Source: Clostridia bacterium (lineage in GTDB: Bacteria; Bacillota; Clostridia; Oscillospirales; CAG-272). From it: a DNA stretch of 64,000 nt. How positions within the stretch are numbered: the first letter of the stretch is position 1; each line of letters begins with the position of its first letter. The DNA is taken from the NCBI GenBank assembly GCA_017503325.1, contig JAFVTI010000042.1, positions 1-64,000 of the forward strand, written 5' to 3'. This document shows positions 53,092 through 62,128 of this stretch, in pieces. The notes under the pieces are model-generated. The model was given only the letters and a program-made list of their open reading frames with translations, had not been told where the DNA came from and did no database searches. A program made the translations under genes and the position numbers.

Positions 53092-53688
53092 TTATTCCTC
53101 TACAATTGCATAGGACTCGTTTTTGAGTTCCTCATAGAACGCTGCCTTGGTTGCTGCGATGTAGGGGTTTACGTACAGAATGTTGAGCAGACCCATGGGA
53201 ACGATCAGGCCAAGCAGTCTCCAGCCAATGAAGGAAAGATCCAGCACGAACAGCTTCCACTTATAGCCGTTCATCATTCTGCGGCTCTCGGTGATCGCCT
53301 GATTGATCTTCATTTCGGGATGGTCCAGCATGATGTAATAGGTCATTGCGTAAGAATAGGACTTGACGATACCGGGGATGACAAACAGCAATCTCCACAA
53401 GAAGGTATACAGCACAACTACCCAAGCAGTGCCCAGCTTCTTCCAAAAGCCGCTCAGGGTGTCGGTGAACAGCTTCTCAAACTTTGCTTCCTTGGTAGCC
53501 ACCAGCTCCTTGTAGAAAGACTTCAAGCCAAAGTCAAGAGCGGGTGCAAAGATGATGCCAAGGCCAAAGCCTGCGGTTGCAACAGAGCCTGCAGTTGCAC
53601 CTGCAAGCCAATCCGTACCAACTGCGATCCAATGCTTTTCCTTGAGTGCGCCCTTTGCCTTCTTTTTGAGTTCGGATCTCTGAATCAT
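53092..53688 (-). CDS. DUF975-family membrane protein (second copy)
   Basis: The 198-residue protein shares the pattern of the first copy: a basic start, several hydrophobic helices, VKSYSYAMTYYIMLDHP near 114-130, and ITESRRMMNGYKWKLFVLDL. The two genes are adjacent paralogues, each with its own promoter, which suggests separate control. GGAGG lies 9 nt before the ATG. The function is unknown. Confidence 0.85.
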   Translation of the reverse strand: MIQRSELKKKAKGALKEKHWIAVGTDWLAGATAGSVATAGFGLGIIFAPALDFGLKSFYKELVATKEAKFEKLFTDTLSGFWKKLGTAWVVVLYTFLWRLLFVIPGIVKSYSYAMTYYIMLDHPEMKINQAITESRRMMNGYKWKLFVLDLSFIGWRLLGLIVPMGLLNILYVNPYIAATKAAFYEELKNESYAIVEE

Positions 53689-53765
53689 GGGAAAATTACC
53701 TCCGCATATAAAAATTACAGAACCGAAAAGCTTCTTTAATACAAACTTTTCTTATCTTAATTCAC

Positions 53766-53795
53766 ATTATAGCACAAGAAAAAAAGCGTTGTCAA
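53766..53795 (-). promoter_or_regulatory. Promoter of the second DUF975 gene
   Basis: TTGACA and TATAAT are 18 nt apart on the minus strand. The leader is about 70 nt long. Confidence 0.75.
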
Positions 53796-53877
53796 TACCA
53801 ATGAAAGGATTTCCCCCGACTTGCAAGGCTTTTTTGGCAATCATTCTCTTTATTTCCGCAAAAAAAGAGATTTTCTC

Positions 53878-53906
53878 TTGCCACGGATCGAAAAATGCGG
53901 TATAAT
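53878..53906 (+). promoter_or_regulatory. Promoter of the beta-lactamase-like gene
   Basis: TTGCCA and TATAAT are separated by 17 nt, about 35 nt before the start codon. Confidence 0.8.
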
Positions 53907-53941
53907 GGAACCAAAGACACGCTTGAAAGGAGCTTTTGATC

Positions 53942-55018
53942 ATGCAACAATCTCTTGATTTTTCCCGCTCTGTCCGCATCCTGCAGAAGGGTCTGGAGGC
54001 CGAGGCATATCCCTGCATTGCTTACGCCATCGGCTGCGGGGACGTTTTGCTTGACAGCGGCTATATGGGCAACCGACAGGTCTATCCGACACCCCTGCCC
54101 CTGGAGCGCGACACGCTGTTTGATCTGGCTTCTCTTTCCAAGCTGGTGTCCACCACCATGGTCGCGCTGCGCATGATCGAGAGAGGTGAGCTCGAGCTCT
54201 CGGACACACTTTCCCGCTACTTTGAGATCCCTGCCGACGCGCCCGCAGGGCGCGGGGACGTGACCGTGCGCCATCTGATGCACCACAATTCGGGTCTGAC
54301 CCCGCATCTCCCGCTCTGGACGCAGACCGATGATCCCGCGCAGGCGGTTGACATGATTTTGCGCTCCAAGCCCTGGTGTGAGCCGGGCGAGCAGGTGCAT
54401 TATTCCTGCATGGGCTATATCCTTTTGCAAAAAATCCTTGAAAAGGTGGGCGAAGCTCCCTTGGACGAGCTTGCAAGGCGCGAGGTATTTGAGCCGCTTG
54501 GCATGTATGCGACCTGCTACAATCCCACCACTAAAAACGTGGTGACCACCGAATTCTCTACCCTGCACGGCGAATACCTGTGCGGGCGCGTACACGACGA
54601 AAACGCATCCTTTATGGGCGGCGTTTCAGGCAATGCGAGCGTGTTCTCCACGCTTGACGACATGATCCTCTTTGCGCGCATGATCGCCTCGGGCGGCAAG
54701 TGCGATTCGGGGCTTTATTTAAGTCCCCGCACCTTTGAAAAGGCGATATACAATGCCACTCCCGGCAAAAACGAAAACCGCGGCCTTGGCTTTCAGCTGA
54801 CACCCGCATTCTCCACGCTGACCGGTTCGCTTTTCTCCGAGGGCAGCTATGGGCACACCGGCTTTACGGGCACTGCACTTTACGTGGACAAAGACAGCCG
54901 CCTTTGGGCAATGATCCTGACAAACGCGGTGCATTTCGGCCGAAACAAGACCGAGCTTTTCCGCACGCGCAGACTGTTCTTCAACAGCCTTGCCGATACC
55001 TATTTCAGAGCGCAATAA
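53942..55018 (+). CDS. Class C beta-lactamase-like serine hydrolase
   Basis: The 358-residue cytoplasmic-looking protein has the beta-lactamase/transpeptidase fold used by esterases and D-aminopeptidases. The SxxK nucleophile is in LASLSKLVST (about 60-69). The YxN motif appears as YSCMGYILL, with Cys in place of Asn. The HxG-type third motif is GHTGFTG near 300. There is no signal peptide. I start it at 53942 because AAAGGAG lies 9 nt upstream; a TTG 6 nt earlier is too close. The substrate is unknown, and antibiotic resistance should not be assumed. Confidence 0.8.
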   Translation: MQQSLDFSRSVRILQKGLEAEAYPCIAYAIGCGDVLLDSGYMGNRQVYPTPLPLERDTLFDLASLSKLVSTTMVALRMIERGELELSDTLSRYFEIPADAPAGRGDVTVRHLMHHNSGLTPHLPLWTQTDDPAQAVDMILRSKPWCEPGEQVHYSCMGYILLQKILEKVGEAPLDELARREVFEPLGMYATCYNPTTKNVVTTEFSTLHGEYLCGRVHDENASFMGGVSGNASVFSTLDDMILFARMIASGGKCDSGLYLSPRTFEKAIYNATPGKNENRGLGFQLTPAFSTLTGSLFSEGSYGHTGFTGTALYVDKDSRLWAMILTNAVHFGRNKTELFRTRRLFFNSLADTYFRAQ

Positions 55019-55032
55019 TTTACAAAATACAC

Positions 55033-55062
55033 TTGCATGCCGCGTGCGTGCCGTGATATAAT
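55033..55062 (+). promoter_or_regulatory. Promoter of the DUF6062 gene cluster
   Basis: TTGCAT and TATAAT are separated by 18 nt. The genes from 55098 to 59649 follow with short gaps and could be one transcript. Confidence 0.65.
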
Positions 55063-55097
55063 AAAAAGTAATCAAAATTTGCTTCCCGGAGGATTTC

Positions 55098-55799
55098 ATG
55101 GAACAGATTTATACCATACCCGTCAACGAGGCGTTTGAGGCCTCTGCCGCCGATCCGTCGCTCGGCTGCCCCTTCTGCGCCATTTACAATAAACTGGAGG
55201 AAAACGAGCTGGATCTGATTTTGGGTGCCTCCATGATGGAGCCGGATATCCGCATCCGCACCAATGAGGAGGGCTTTTGCCGCACGCATTACGACATGAT
55301 GTTCGTGCGCAAAAATCGCCTTGGCATGGCGCTGACGCTGGAGAGTCACCTTGATCAGCTGCGCAAGGAAATCTCGGGCAATCCCGCAAGAAGCGCCAAG
55401 CGCATTGACAAGCTGGAGGGCACCTGTTACGTTTGCAACCGCATCGCCTTCCACTTTGAGCACATGGTGGCCACAGCCGTGCTGCTTTGGAACGTGGACG
55501 AGGACTTCCCCGCCAAGCTCAAGGCCCAGCCCTATTTCTGCCTGCCGCACTACAAAAAGATGCTGCAATACGGTCAGACCCGTCTGCCCAGAAAAAAGGT
55601 AGGCTCCTTTATCGACGACTGTGAGGGCGTGGAGCTTACTTACTTTGATGAGCTGCGCGAGGACGTCAGCTGGTTCTGCAAGAAATTCGACTACCGCTAC
55701 AACGACGAGCCCTGGTACAACTCCAAGGATGCCGTGGAGCGCGCCTTCAAATTCCTGCGCTCGGATCTGCATAAGGGCGACAAGCCCAAGAAAAACTAA
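55098..55799 (+). CDS. DUF6062-family protein
   Basis: The 233-residue soluble protein has paired Cys/His elements: GCPFCAIY near 24-31, FCRTHYDMM near 60-68, CYVCNRIAFHFEHM near 113-126, and YFCLPHYKKML near 148-158. This pattern is typical of DUF6062, a family of unknown function in Clostridia. The residues suggest metal binding, but this is not shown. It is the first gene of a run with the MnmM-like methyltransferase (gap 15 nt). CGGAGGA precedes the start. Confidence 0.75.
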   Translation: MEQIYTIPVNEAFEASAADPSLGCPFCAIYNKLEENELDLILGASMMEPDIRIRTNEEGFCRTHYDMMFVRKNRLGMALTLESHLDQLRKEISGNPARSAKRIDKLEGTCYVCNRIAFHFEHMVATAVLLWNVDEDFPAKLKAQPYFCLPHYKKMLQYGQTRLPRKKVGSFIDDCEGVELTYFDELREDVSWFCKKFDYRYNDEPWYNSKDAVERAFKFLRSDLHKGDKPKKN

Positions 55800-55814
55800 A
55801 AGGAAAAGACTGCT

Positions 55815-56369
55815 ATGATCGATCTGCTTTCACTACACAAGCTTTTTATCGGCAATCACGTAAAAGAGGGTGATATTGCCGTAGACTTTACCATGGGCAA
55901 CGGCCACGACACCGCCTACCTCTCCAAGGCTGTGGGCGAGAGCGGCCACGTTTACGCCTTTGACATCCAGCAGCAAGCCCTGGATTCCACCCGCAAGACG
56001 CTTGCAGCCGAGGGCTGCCCCGATAACGTAACGCTGATTCACGACTCGCATCACAATCTCAAGCAGTACGTGAACACCCCCTTCCGCGTTGGTATGTTCA
56101 ATCTCGGCTGGCTGCCGGGCGGTGACAAATCCATTACCACCATGCGCGAAACGACACTGCCCGCCATCCGCGATGCCATTGAGCTGCTTGACCGCGACGG
56201 CATTCTCAATATCGCCATCTATCCCGGCCACAAGGAGGGCGACGAGGAGGGCAAGCTGGTTTGTGAATACTTAGCCTCGCTTTCCCGTTTCAAGGTATGC
56301 GTGACGCGCGTACAGATCATCAATTCCCCCACCTCGCCTTATTTTCTGATGGTGGAGACCAAGCCGTAA
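55815..56369 (+). CDS. mnmM: tRNA methyltransferase MnmM (YtqB type)
   Basis: The 184-residue SAM-dependent enzyme probably adds the methyl group of mnm5s2U at tRNA wobble position 34, as YtqB/MnmM does in Gram-positive bacteria. The SAM loop is VDFTMGNGHDTAYL (about 23-36), and YAFDIQQQAL follows. The hallmark NLGWLPGGDKSITT (about 95-108) is present. It is 15 nt after the DUF6062 gene and 10 nt before the VanY-type gene. The symbol is by similarity to the family. Confidence 0.82.
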   Translation: MIDLLSLHKLFIGNHVKEGDIAVDFTMGNGHDTAYLSKAVGESGHVYAFDIQQQALDSTRKTLAAEGCPDNVTLIHDSHHNLKQYVNTPFRVGMFNLGWLPGGDKSITTMRETTLPAIRDAIELLDRDGILNIAIYPGHKEGDEEGKLVCEYLASLSRFKVCVTRVQIINSPTSPYFLMVETKP

Positions 56370-56379
56370 GGAGTTCCCG

Positions 56380-57123
56380 ATGAGCAAAAAACACCTGATA
56401 TCTCTGCTTTGCCTGGCTCTTTGCTTTTGCTGTCTTGCAGGCGCATGCAACGACTCGGGCAGCCACGGATCCGACTACAACTATAAAATCGACATGAAGC
56501 CTTATTTGAAATATATCAACACCACCGACACGCAATACCTGGTGCTGCTCAACAAGACCCACACCTCGGGCGAACACTACTCCCCCGACGACTTGGTCAA
56601 GCTGGATAGCTCCATGACGCTTTACGGCAAGGAGATCGAGCTGCGCAAGTATCCCGCCATGGCCACCGAGGCGCTGATCAAGGAGCTGCACGCGCTTGGA
56701 TACACCGACATTGTGGTGACCAGCGGCTACCGCTCCTATGCGTATCAGCAATCGCTGTTCAACACCTATACCGAGCAGGAAATGGCCGCGCATCCCGATT
56801 GGACGCGTGAGCAGGCGATCCAATTCGTGCTGACCTACTCCGCAGCGCCCGGCACAAGCGAGCACCACACGGGCGACGTGATCGACCTGATCAGCACCAA
56901 CTACGTCTCGCTTGACGAAACCTTTGCGCAAAATCCCGCTTACGCGTGGTTGGTCAATAACGCGCACCACTTTGGTTTTATTTTGCGCTACCCCAAGGAC
57001 AAAACACACATCACGGGTTATTCCTACGAGCCTTGGCACTATCGCTTCGTAGGCGTTAAGGCGGCCACCGAGATCTACGAGCAGGGCTTGACGCTGGAGG
57101 AATACCTGGGAGAGCTTGACTGA
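56380..57123 (+). CDS. VanY-type D-alanyl-D-alanine carboxypeptidase (M15) lipoprotein
   Basis: This zinc peptidase trims D-Ala from peptidoglycan stem peptides outside the membrane. The 247 residues include a lipoprotein signal with the cysteine in CLAGACND. The M15 motifs are TSGYRSYAYQQ (about 113-123), SEHHTGDVIDL (about 162-172) for metal binding, and EPWHYRFVG (about 217-225). AAGGAG lies before the ATG. It ends just before a GH3 hexosaminidase gene, so the two may jointly recycle cell wall. Nothing points to vancomycin resistance. Confidence 0.88.
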   Translation: MSKKHLISLLCLALCFCCLAGACNDSGSHGSDYNYKIDMKPYLKYINTTDTQYLVLLNKTHTSGEHYSPDDLVKLDSSMTLYGKEIELRKYPAMATEALIKELHALGYTDIVVTSGYRSYAYQQSLFNTYTEQEMAAHPDWTREQAIQFVLTYSAAPGTSEHHTGDVIDLISTNYVSLDETFAQNPAYAWLVNNAHHFGFILRYPKDKTHITGYSYEPWHYRFVGVKAATEIYEQGLTLEEYLGELD

Positions 57124-57133
57124 GGAGATTGTT

Positions 57134-58135
57134 ATGAACATCGAACAAACGCTTGCTTCGCTGACGCTTGAACAAAAGATCGGCCAGATGTTTGTTGTGC
57201 GCCGTCCGCAGGACGACGAAGTGGCCATGAAGGCGGTCACCGATTATCATATCGGCGGCTTTACCCTTTACGCCGTTGACTTTGCAAACCGTACCCCCGA
57301 GAGCTTGCGCGCGCTGCTCGACTCTTATCAGGCAGCCTCGCCCGTACCCATGTTCATTGCAGTTGACTGCGAGGGAGGCACGGTCGTCCGCGCTTCCAAA
57401 TATCCCGCATTCCGTTCCGAGCCCTTCCCCTCTCCCCGCGAGCTGATCGCCAAGGGCGGCTTGGATGCCGTACGCGAGGACACCATAGAAAAGGCTGATT
57501 TGTTGCTTGATCTCGGTGTCAACTTCAATTACGCACCCGTTTGCGATATGTCAAGCGATCCCGATTGCTTTATCTTCAAGAGAACCGCCTCGGGCGACCC
57601 CGAAGAAGCTGCAGAATTTATCAAAACCGTGGTCACAGCCATGAATCAAAAAGGCATTGTGGGCAGTCTGAAGCATTTTCCCGGTTACGGCGACAACGTG
57701 GACACGCACACGCAGATCGCACACGACGATCGCGACATGGACACCTTCCTAACACGAGATCTCGCCCCCTTCCGCGCAGGCATTGACGCGGGCGCGCCCG
57801 TAGTCATGGTAGCGCACAACATGGTTACCTGTATGGACCCCGACATCCCCGCCTCGCTCTCCCCTGCCGTGCACAAGCTTTTGCGAGAGGATATGGGCTT
57901 TGAGGGCTTGATCATGACCGACTCGCTTGACATGAACGCCATCACGCTTTACACGGGCGACCGCGCAAGCGCGGTGCAGGCGGTGCTTTCGGGCAACGAT
58001 CTGCTTTGCTGCTCCTCCTACGAAAAGCAGTACCCCGCCGTGCTGGAGGCAGTCAAGGACGGTACCATTCCCGAAAAGATGATTGACAACGCAGTGCGCA
58101 GAGTACTTGCACTCAAATCCCGTATTACTCAATAA
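57134..58135 (+). CDS. GH3 beta-N-acetylhexosaminidase (NagZ type)
   Basis: The 333-residue cytoplasmic-looking enzyme probably removes N-acetylglucosamine from muropeptides or chitooligosaccharides. The NagZ loop reads KHFPGYGDNVDTHT (about 174-187), where Asp/His form the acid dyad. The nucleophile Asp is in LIMTDSLDMNAI (about 258-269). I start it at 57134, with GAGGAG upstream; a TTG start 18 nt earlier overlaps the previous gene. It follows the M15 gene by about 10 nt and precedes the M32 gene. Confidence 0.88.
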   Translation: MNIEQTLASLTLEQKIGQMFVVRRPQDDEVAMKAVTDYHIGGFTLYAVDFANRTPESLRALLDSYQAASPVPMFIAVDCEGGTVVRASKYPAFRSEPFPSPRELIAKGGLDAVREDTIEKADLLLDLGVNFNYAPVCDMSSDPDCFIFKRTASGDPEEAAEFIKTVVTAMNQKGIVGSLKHFPGYGDNVDTHTQIAHDDRDMDTFLTRDLAPFRAGIDAGAPVVMVAHNMVTCMDPDIPASLSPAVHKLLREDMGFEGLIMTDSLDMNAITLYTGDRASAVQAVLSGNDLLCCSSYEKQYPAVLEAVKDGTIPEKMIDNAVRRVLALKSRITQ

Positions 58136-58146
58136 GGAGCATACAT

Positions 58147-59649
58147 ATGGAACTTTTACAGGCATGTGAGCAGCTGACAGAGCTGCAGGCCAAGCTCAGC
58201 GCATTTGGCCACGCCATGGCGTTGATTTATTACGACGGTGCCACCACCGCGCCGAAGGGCACGGCGGCCAACCGCGGACAAACGCTTTCGATACTCAGCC
58301 GTGAGAGCTATCTGCTCTCGACGGGCGAGACGACCGTACAGCTTTTGGAATTTCTCGACGCGCACAAGGACGAGTTGGACGCCAAGCAGGCGCGCATCGT
58401 AGAGGTGGCGATCAAGGACATCCGCGAGATGAAAAAGATTCCCATGGAGGAATACGTTGCCTACCAGCAGCTGCTGGTGGAGGCGGAGGATGCATGGCAC
58501 ACCGCCAAGCAGACCAACGATTTTGCGCTGTTCTGCCCTTATCTTGAGCAGATCTTTGCGACCGAGCGTCGCTTTGCGCTGTATTGCGCCCCCGACATGC
58601 ACCCCTACAACTACTGCCTGAATAAATACGAGGAAGGCTTGACCATGGAGCGCTGCGACGAGTTTTTCGCGGCTCTGCGAAGCCGTCTCGTTCCGCTGTT
58701 TGCAAAAATCAAGGCTGCACCGCAGCTGGATGACGCTTGCATTCACGGCGAATTTTGCGAAGCGGAGCAAGAAAAATTTGCGCTGGAGCTGATGAAGGCC
58801 ATGGGCATTGACATGGATCATTGCGGGCTTGGCACCACCGAGCACCCCTTTACCACCAGTCTGGGCTCGCATCACGACGTGCGCATCACCACCAATTACG
58901 ACAAGGAAAACTTAGCAAACTCGATGTTCAGCGTGATTCACGAGGGCGGACACGCGCTCTATGACCTTAATTCTGACGATTCCCTTGCCTACACCCTGCT
59001 TGACGGCGGCGTTTCGATGGGCATTCACGAAAGTCAGAGCCGCTTTTACGAAAACCTGTTAGGCAGAAGCCGCGCCTTTATCGACTTCATGTTCCCCCGC
59101 ATGCAGGAATGCTTCCCCACACAGCTGGCGAATTACACAGCCGAGGACATGTACCGCGCGGTCAACCTGGTCACCCCCTCGCTCATCCGCACGGAAGCGG
59201 ACGAGGTTACGTATGCGCTTCACGTTATGGTGCGCTACGAGCTGGAAAAGCAGCTTATGTCGGGCGAGCTTGAGGTCAAGGATCTGCCCGCAGCTTGGAA
59301 CCGTTTGTATTTTGAATATTTGGGCGTTGAGGTTCCCGACGACACGCGCGGCGTGCTGCAGGACAGTCATTGGTCGGGCGGCGGCATCGGTTACTTCCCC
59401 TCCTATGCGCTGGGCAGCGCATACGGCGCGCAGCTGCTTGCCAAGATGAAGGAATCGGTTGACGTGAACGCATGCCTTGCAAAGGGCGACTTTGCTCCCA
59501 TCAATGCATGGAACCGCGAGCGCATCTGGCAGCACGGCTGCCTTTATAAGCCCGGTGAGCTTTTGGAGCGCGCACTCGGCGAGCCGTTTGATCCCTCCTA
59601 CTTTACCGATTACTTGGAGAAAAAGTACACAGAGCTGTACGGACTGTAA
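58147..59649 (+). CDS. M32-family zinc carboxypeptidase
   Basis: The 500-residue cytoplasmic metallocarboxypeptidase has the HExxH zinc motif as VIHEGGHALYD (about 263-273) and the third-ligand region GIHESQSRFYENLLG (about 295-309). The DHCGLGTTEHPFTTS stretch and the C-terminal PSYALGSAYGAQL are typical of the family. It removes C-terminal residues from peptides. AAGGAG precedes the start, 11 nt after the GH3 gene. It ends with a strong terminator. Confidence 0.95.
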   Translation: MELLQACEQLTELQAKLSAFGHAMALIYYDGATTAPKGTAANRGQTLSILSRESYLLSTGETTVQLLEFLDAHKDELDAKQARIVEVAIKDIREMKKIPMEEYVAYQQLLVEAEDAWHTAKQTNDFALFCPYLEQIFATERRFALYCAPDMHPYNYCLNKYEEGLTMERCDEFFAALRSRLVPLFAKIKAAPQLDDACIHGEFCEAEQEKFALELMKAMGIDMDHCGLGTTEHPFTTSLGSHHDVRITTNYDKENLANSMFSVIHEGGHALYDLNSDDSLAYTLLDGGVSMGIHESQSRFYENLLGRSRAFIDFMFPRMQECFPTQLANYTAEDMYRAVNLVTPSLIRTEADEVTYALHVMVRYELEKQLMSGELEVKDLPAAWNRLYFEYLGVEVPDDTRGVLQDSHWSGGGIGYFPSYALGSAYGAQLLAKMKESVDVNACLAKGDFAPINAWNRERIWQHGCLYKPGELLERALGEPFDPSYFTDYLEKKYTELYGL

Positions 59650-59655
59650 AACAAA

Positions 59656-59692
59656 AAGGACTGATTGTTACGAATCAGTCCTTCATTTTTTT
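59656..59692. terminator. Bidirectional terminator
   Basis: AAGGACTGATT pairs with AATCAGTCCTT across 6 nt, followed by CATTTTTTT. It separates the M32 gene (plus) from the CarD-type gene (minus). Confidence 0.9.
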
Positions 59693-59695
59693 AGT

Positions 59696-60199
59696 TTACG
59701 CTGTTTCCAGGCGGTCGATCAGATACTGCTCGACCTCGGCAAACTTGACCTCCAGCACCACAGACAGCTCGTGATACAGAGAAAGCTTTGCGTTTCGCTC
59801 AAAATCCGAATCTGTTTCGGAAAGTCTCTTGTGCTGCTGCATCATATCCATGCGGCGGCGATAGACGGTCTTGATCAAGCGCACGTACTGCTCGGGGTCG
59901 CAGGATTGCATGGCCTGTCTGTACAGATCGCGGCGCATCTTCTCCATGGGAACCTCCAGGGGCTCAAGCCCCGGCATACGCTCGATCAGCGCTGCAGCCT
60001 GCTCCTTTGTCATCAGGGGACGCATGAGCACCTGCACGTTATCGACCGGCGTATAAATCACCGATCCCTCTCCGGCACTCAGTGGCTTTAAGAGATAGAA
60101 CGTACGGGTATCTTTTTTATCGAAGGGGGACGCGCAAATATCCTGTACACGACACACACCGTTGATGCCGTAAATCATATAGTCGCCGATCGAGAACAT
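59696..60199 (-). CDS. CarD-family transcriptional regulator
   Basis: The 167-residue CarD/CdnL protein is expected to bind RNA polymerase beta and stabilise open promoter complexes. The N-terminal Tudor-like domain begins FSIGDYMIYGINGVCRVQDI (about 2-21). The helical C-terminus carries basic residues and RRRMDMMQQHKRLSETD (about 118-134). I start it at 60199, with AAAGGAGG upstream; an earlier in-frame ATG lies before that site. It is a single gene with its own promoter. Confidence 0.88.
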   Translation of the reverse strand: MFSIGDYMIYGINGVCRVQDICASPFDKKDTRTFYLLKPLSAGEGSVIYTPVDNVQVLMRPLMTKEQAAALIERMPGLEPLEVPMEKMRRDLYRQAMQSCDPEQYVRLIKTVYRRRMDMMQQHKRLSETDSDFERNAKLSLYHELSVVLEVKFAEVEQYLIDRLETA

Positions 60200-60254
60200 A
60201 GACCTGCCTCCTTTGATCCTCACTCGTTTCTTGCCGTCATAGCACGTTAATACT

Positions 60255-60283
60255 ATTATAACATTTTTTTCGGAAATTTGTAA
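60255..60283 (-). promoter_or_regulatory. Promoter of the CarD-type gene
   Basis: TTACAA and TATAAT are separated by 17 nt on the minus strand, about 55 nt upstream of the start codon. Confidence 0.7.
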
Positions 60284-60373
60284 TAGGCAAAATGAACGAA
60301 ATTTTCTGAAAAATCAAAGTATGGTGAACAAACGATCATGCTTTTTTGCGTTTTTTCGCAAAAATTTGCTCCC

Positions 60374-61729
60374 TTACGCCTTGTGGGCGTGATGATGCGT
60401 GTTGTGGCGGCGTGCGGTCTTGCCCTCGGGCTTTGCGGTAATGTCGCCTGCCTTGGTCAGTGCCCACTTGGTCATCATGGGACCGAATACCTCGTAGATC
60501 AGCACCGCGAACAATACCACGAAGCGTACCGTATTGGAAACGCTTGCCAAAGATGCATCGGCGCAGACCGTGGTCACCATGCCAAGTGCCACGCCTGCCT
60601 GAGGCAGCAGCGTAATACCCAGATATTTTTGCACGTTGGGCTCGGAGCGCATCAGCATGGAGCTGCCGCGTGCGCCAAAATACTTACCCAGAGAGCGGAA
60701 CAGAATGTAGATCACGCCGATCAGCACGAAAATGGGCTGCAGGAACACGGACAGATCAAGCTCTGCACCGCTGATAACGAAGAACAGGATGAAAATGGGC
60801 TTGGTCCACTTGTCGGTTCTCTCCATCATTTCCTCGGAGCAGGAGCAGAAGTTGCAGAATACCGTACCCATCATCATGCAGGTCAGCAGCGAGGAGAATC
60901 CGATATGTACGCCACCGATCTCAAAATGCAGCAGGGAGGCTGCCACCGTGACGAACACGAACGCGATGGAAAGAGAGAGACGGTTGGAGTTGGAATGGAA
61001 CAGATTTTCCGCATAAGACAGGATAAAGCCAATGATCGCACCCAGCAACAGAGATGCAACAATCTCAATCAGCGGCTCCAGCACGATCGAAACAAGAGAG
61101 ACCTGGCTGGTGATCATCGCCTTGGCAATCCCTGCGGATACCGCGAACAGCACAAGGCCGACAGCGTCGTCAAGTGCTACGATGGGAAGCAGCAGGCTGG
61201 TCAAGGGACCCTTTGCCTTATACTGGCGCACGACCATCAAGGTCGCTGCAGGCGCGGTTGCGGATGCAATGGCACCAAGCAGTACGGCTGCGGGCAGCGG
61301 CAGAATGTCCTTGCCCGTGACGTGCAGCAGCAAAAAGTGCGTGCCGATCAGCGCAGCATCTACCAGAACGGTTGCTGCAACTGCCTGCAGAATGCCGATG
61401 ACGGTTGCTTCCTTACCGGTCTTTTTGAGCGACGACCAGCGAAATTCGCTACCGATGGCAAACGCAATAAATCCAAGTGCGACGTCGCAGATGACGTCAA
61501 AAACCACGTTGAGCGTTTCGTGCTCAAACACAGAGGCATTATAGCCAAGGTAAACGCCGCCCAGCGAAACACCGCCCAGGCAGAACGTACCGACAAGTAC
61601 ACCCGCGACAAGGTATGCGGTAACGTCGGGAAGATTGAGTAATTTGACAAGACGCGTGACCAAAAGTCCTGCGACCATGCAAATGGAAACCGTGAGAATG
61701 ATCTGTGTGATCAGCTGTTCGGTTGTCAT
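60374..61729 (-). CDS. Cation:proton antiporter (CPA family)
   Basis: The 451-residue membrane protein has about 12-13 hydrophobic helices and the Na+/H+ exchanger pattern, with segments such as YLVAGVLVGTFCLGG (about 38-52), LGFIAFAIGSEFRW near 91-104 and VALDDAVGLVLFAVSAG near 185-201. Asp residues in VALDD are probable cation-exchange ligands. The C-terminal tail is basic and His-rich (RRHNTHHHAHKA). It probably exports Na+ or K+ in exchange for protons. AAAGGAG precedes the ATG. It is a single gene with a consensus promoter. Confidence 0.88.
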   Translation of the reverse strand: MTTEQLITQIILTVSICMVAGLLVTRLVKLLNLPDVTAYLVAGVLVGTFCLGGVSLGGVYLGYNASVFEHETLNVVFDVICDVALGFIAFAIGSEFRWSSLKKTGKEATVIGILQAVAATVLVDAALIGTHFLLLHVTGKDILPLPAAVLLGAIASATAPAATLMVVRQYKAKGPLTSLLLPIVALDDAVGLVLFAVSAGIAKAMITSQVSLVSIVLEPLIEIVASLLLGAIIGFILSYAENLFHSNSNRLSLSIAFVFVTVAASLLHFEIGGVHIGFSSLLTCMMMGTVFCNFCSCSEEMMERTDKWTKPIFILFFVISGAELDLSVFLQPIFVLIGVIYILFRSLGKYFGARGSSMLMRSEPNVQKYLGITLLPQAGVALGMVTTVCADASLASVSNTVRFVVLFAVLIYEVFGPMMTKWALTKAGDITAKPEGKTARRHNTHHHAHKA

Positions 61730-61773
61730 GAATTTATCTCCTTTAATCTAATAGTCTTATCAAGCAAGTTCCT

Positions 61774-61802
61774 ATCATAGCACTTTCCGTTCTTATTGTC
61801 AA
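61774..61802 (-). promoter_or_regulatory. Promoter of the antiporter gene
   Basis: TTGACA and TATGAT are separated by 17 nt on the minus strand, about 45 nt upstream of the start codon. Confidence 0.8.
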
Positions 61803-62128
61803 CCCCTTTTTGGAAACTTTGTACGATATTTTATTATATATTTTGTGCAAGGTGTAAAAGAAAGAAAAGCAGTCCGATCGGGCTGCGGAATTAGCGGAAA
61901 AATCCGCACGAAGCAAGGGTTGTTTCACTTGGATACGGTCCTTATTTGTTGGTTTATAAGTTGTTGTCGCAGGCGCTGGCGATCATTGATCGCCAGCACC
62001 TGCGGCAACTAAATATTGAAAGCATATGCATAAACAAAAGCTGTCTTTTGGTTAAGACAGCTTTGTTTTTTTCGTTTATTTCTCAGCCACATGGGGCTGC
62101 TTTTCTACTTCAATTCTGAATTCTGCAT
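61803..62128. other. Gene-free spacer with repeats and hairpins
   Basis: No gene is seen. A direct copy of the dispersed repeat from 35427 is at 61873-61896. A long imperfect hairpin spans about 61959-62010, with a central GCTGGCGATC and GATCGCCAGC pair. A terminator follows at 62037-62066. Confidence 0.55.
62037..62066. terminator. Terminator of fbp
   Basis: AAAGCTGTCTT pairs with AAGACAGCTTT across a short loop, with a T-run on the plus side and a T-rich tail on the minus side. It lies about 65 nt past the fbp stop. Confidence 0.75.

Noticed and set aside
56380..57123. VanY-type protein as a vancomycin-resistance gene
   Set aside because: There is no vanA/vanH/vanX-type neighbour and the context is ordinary cell-wall turnover.
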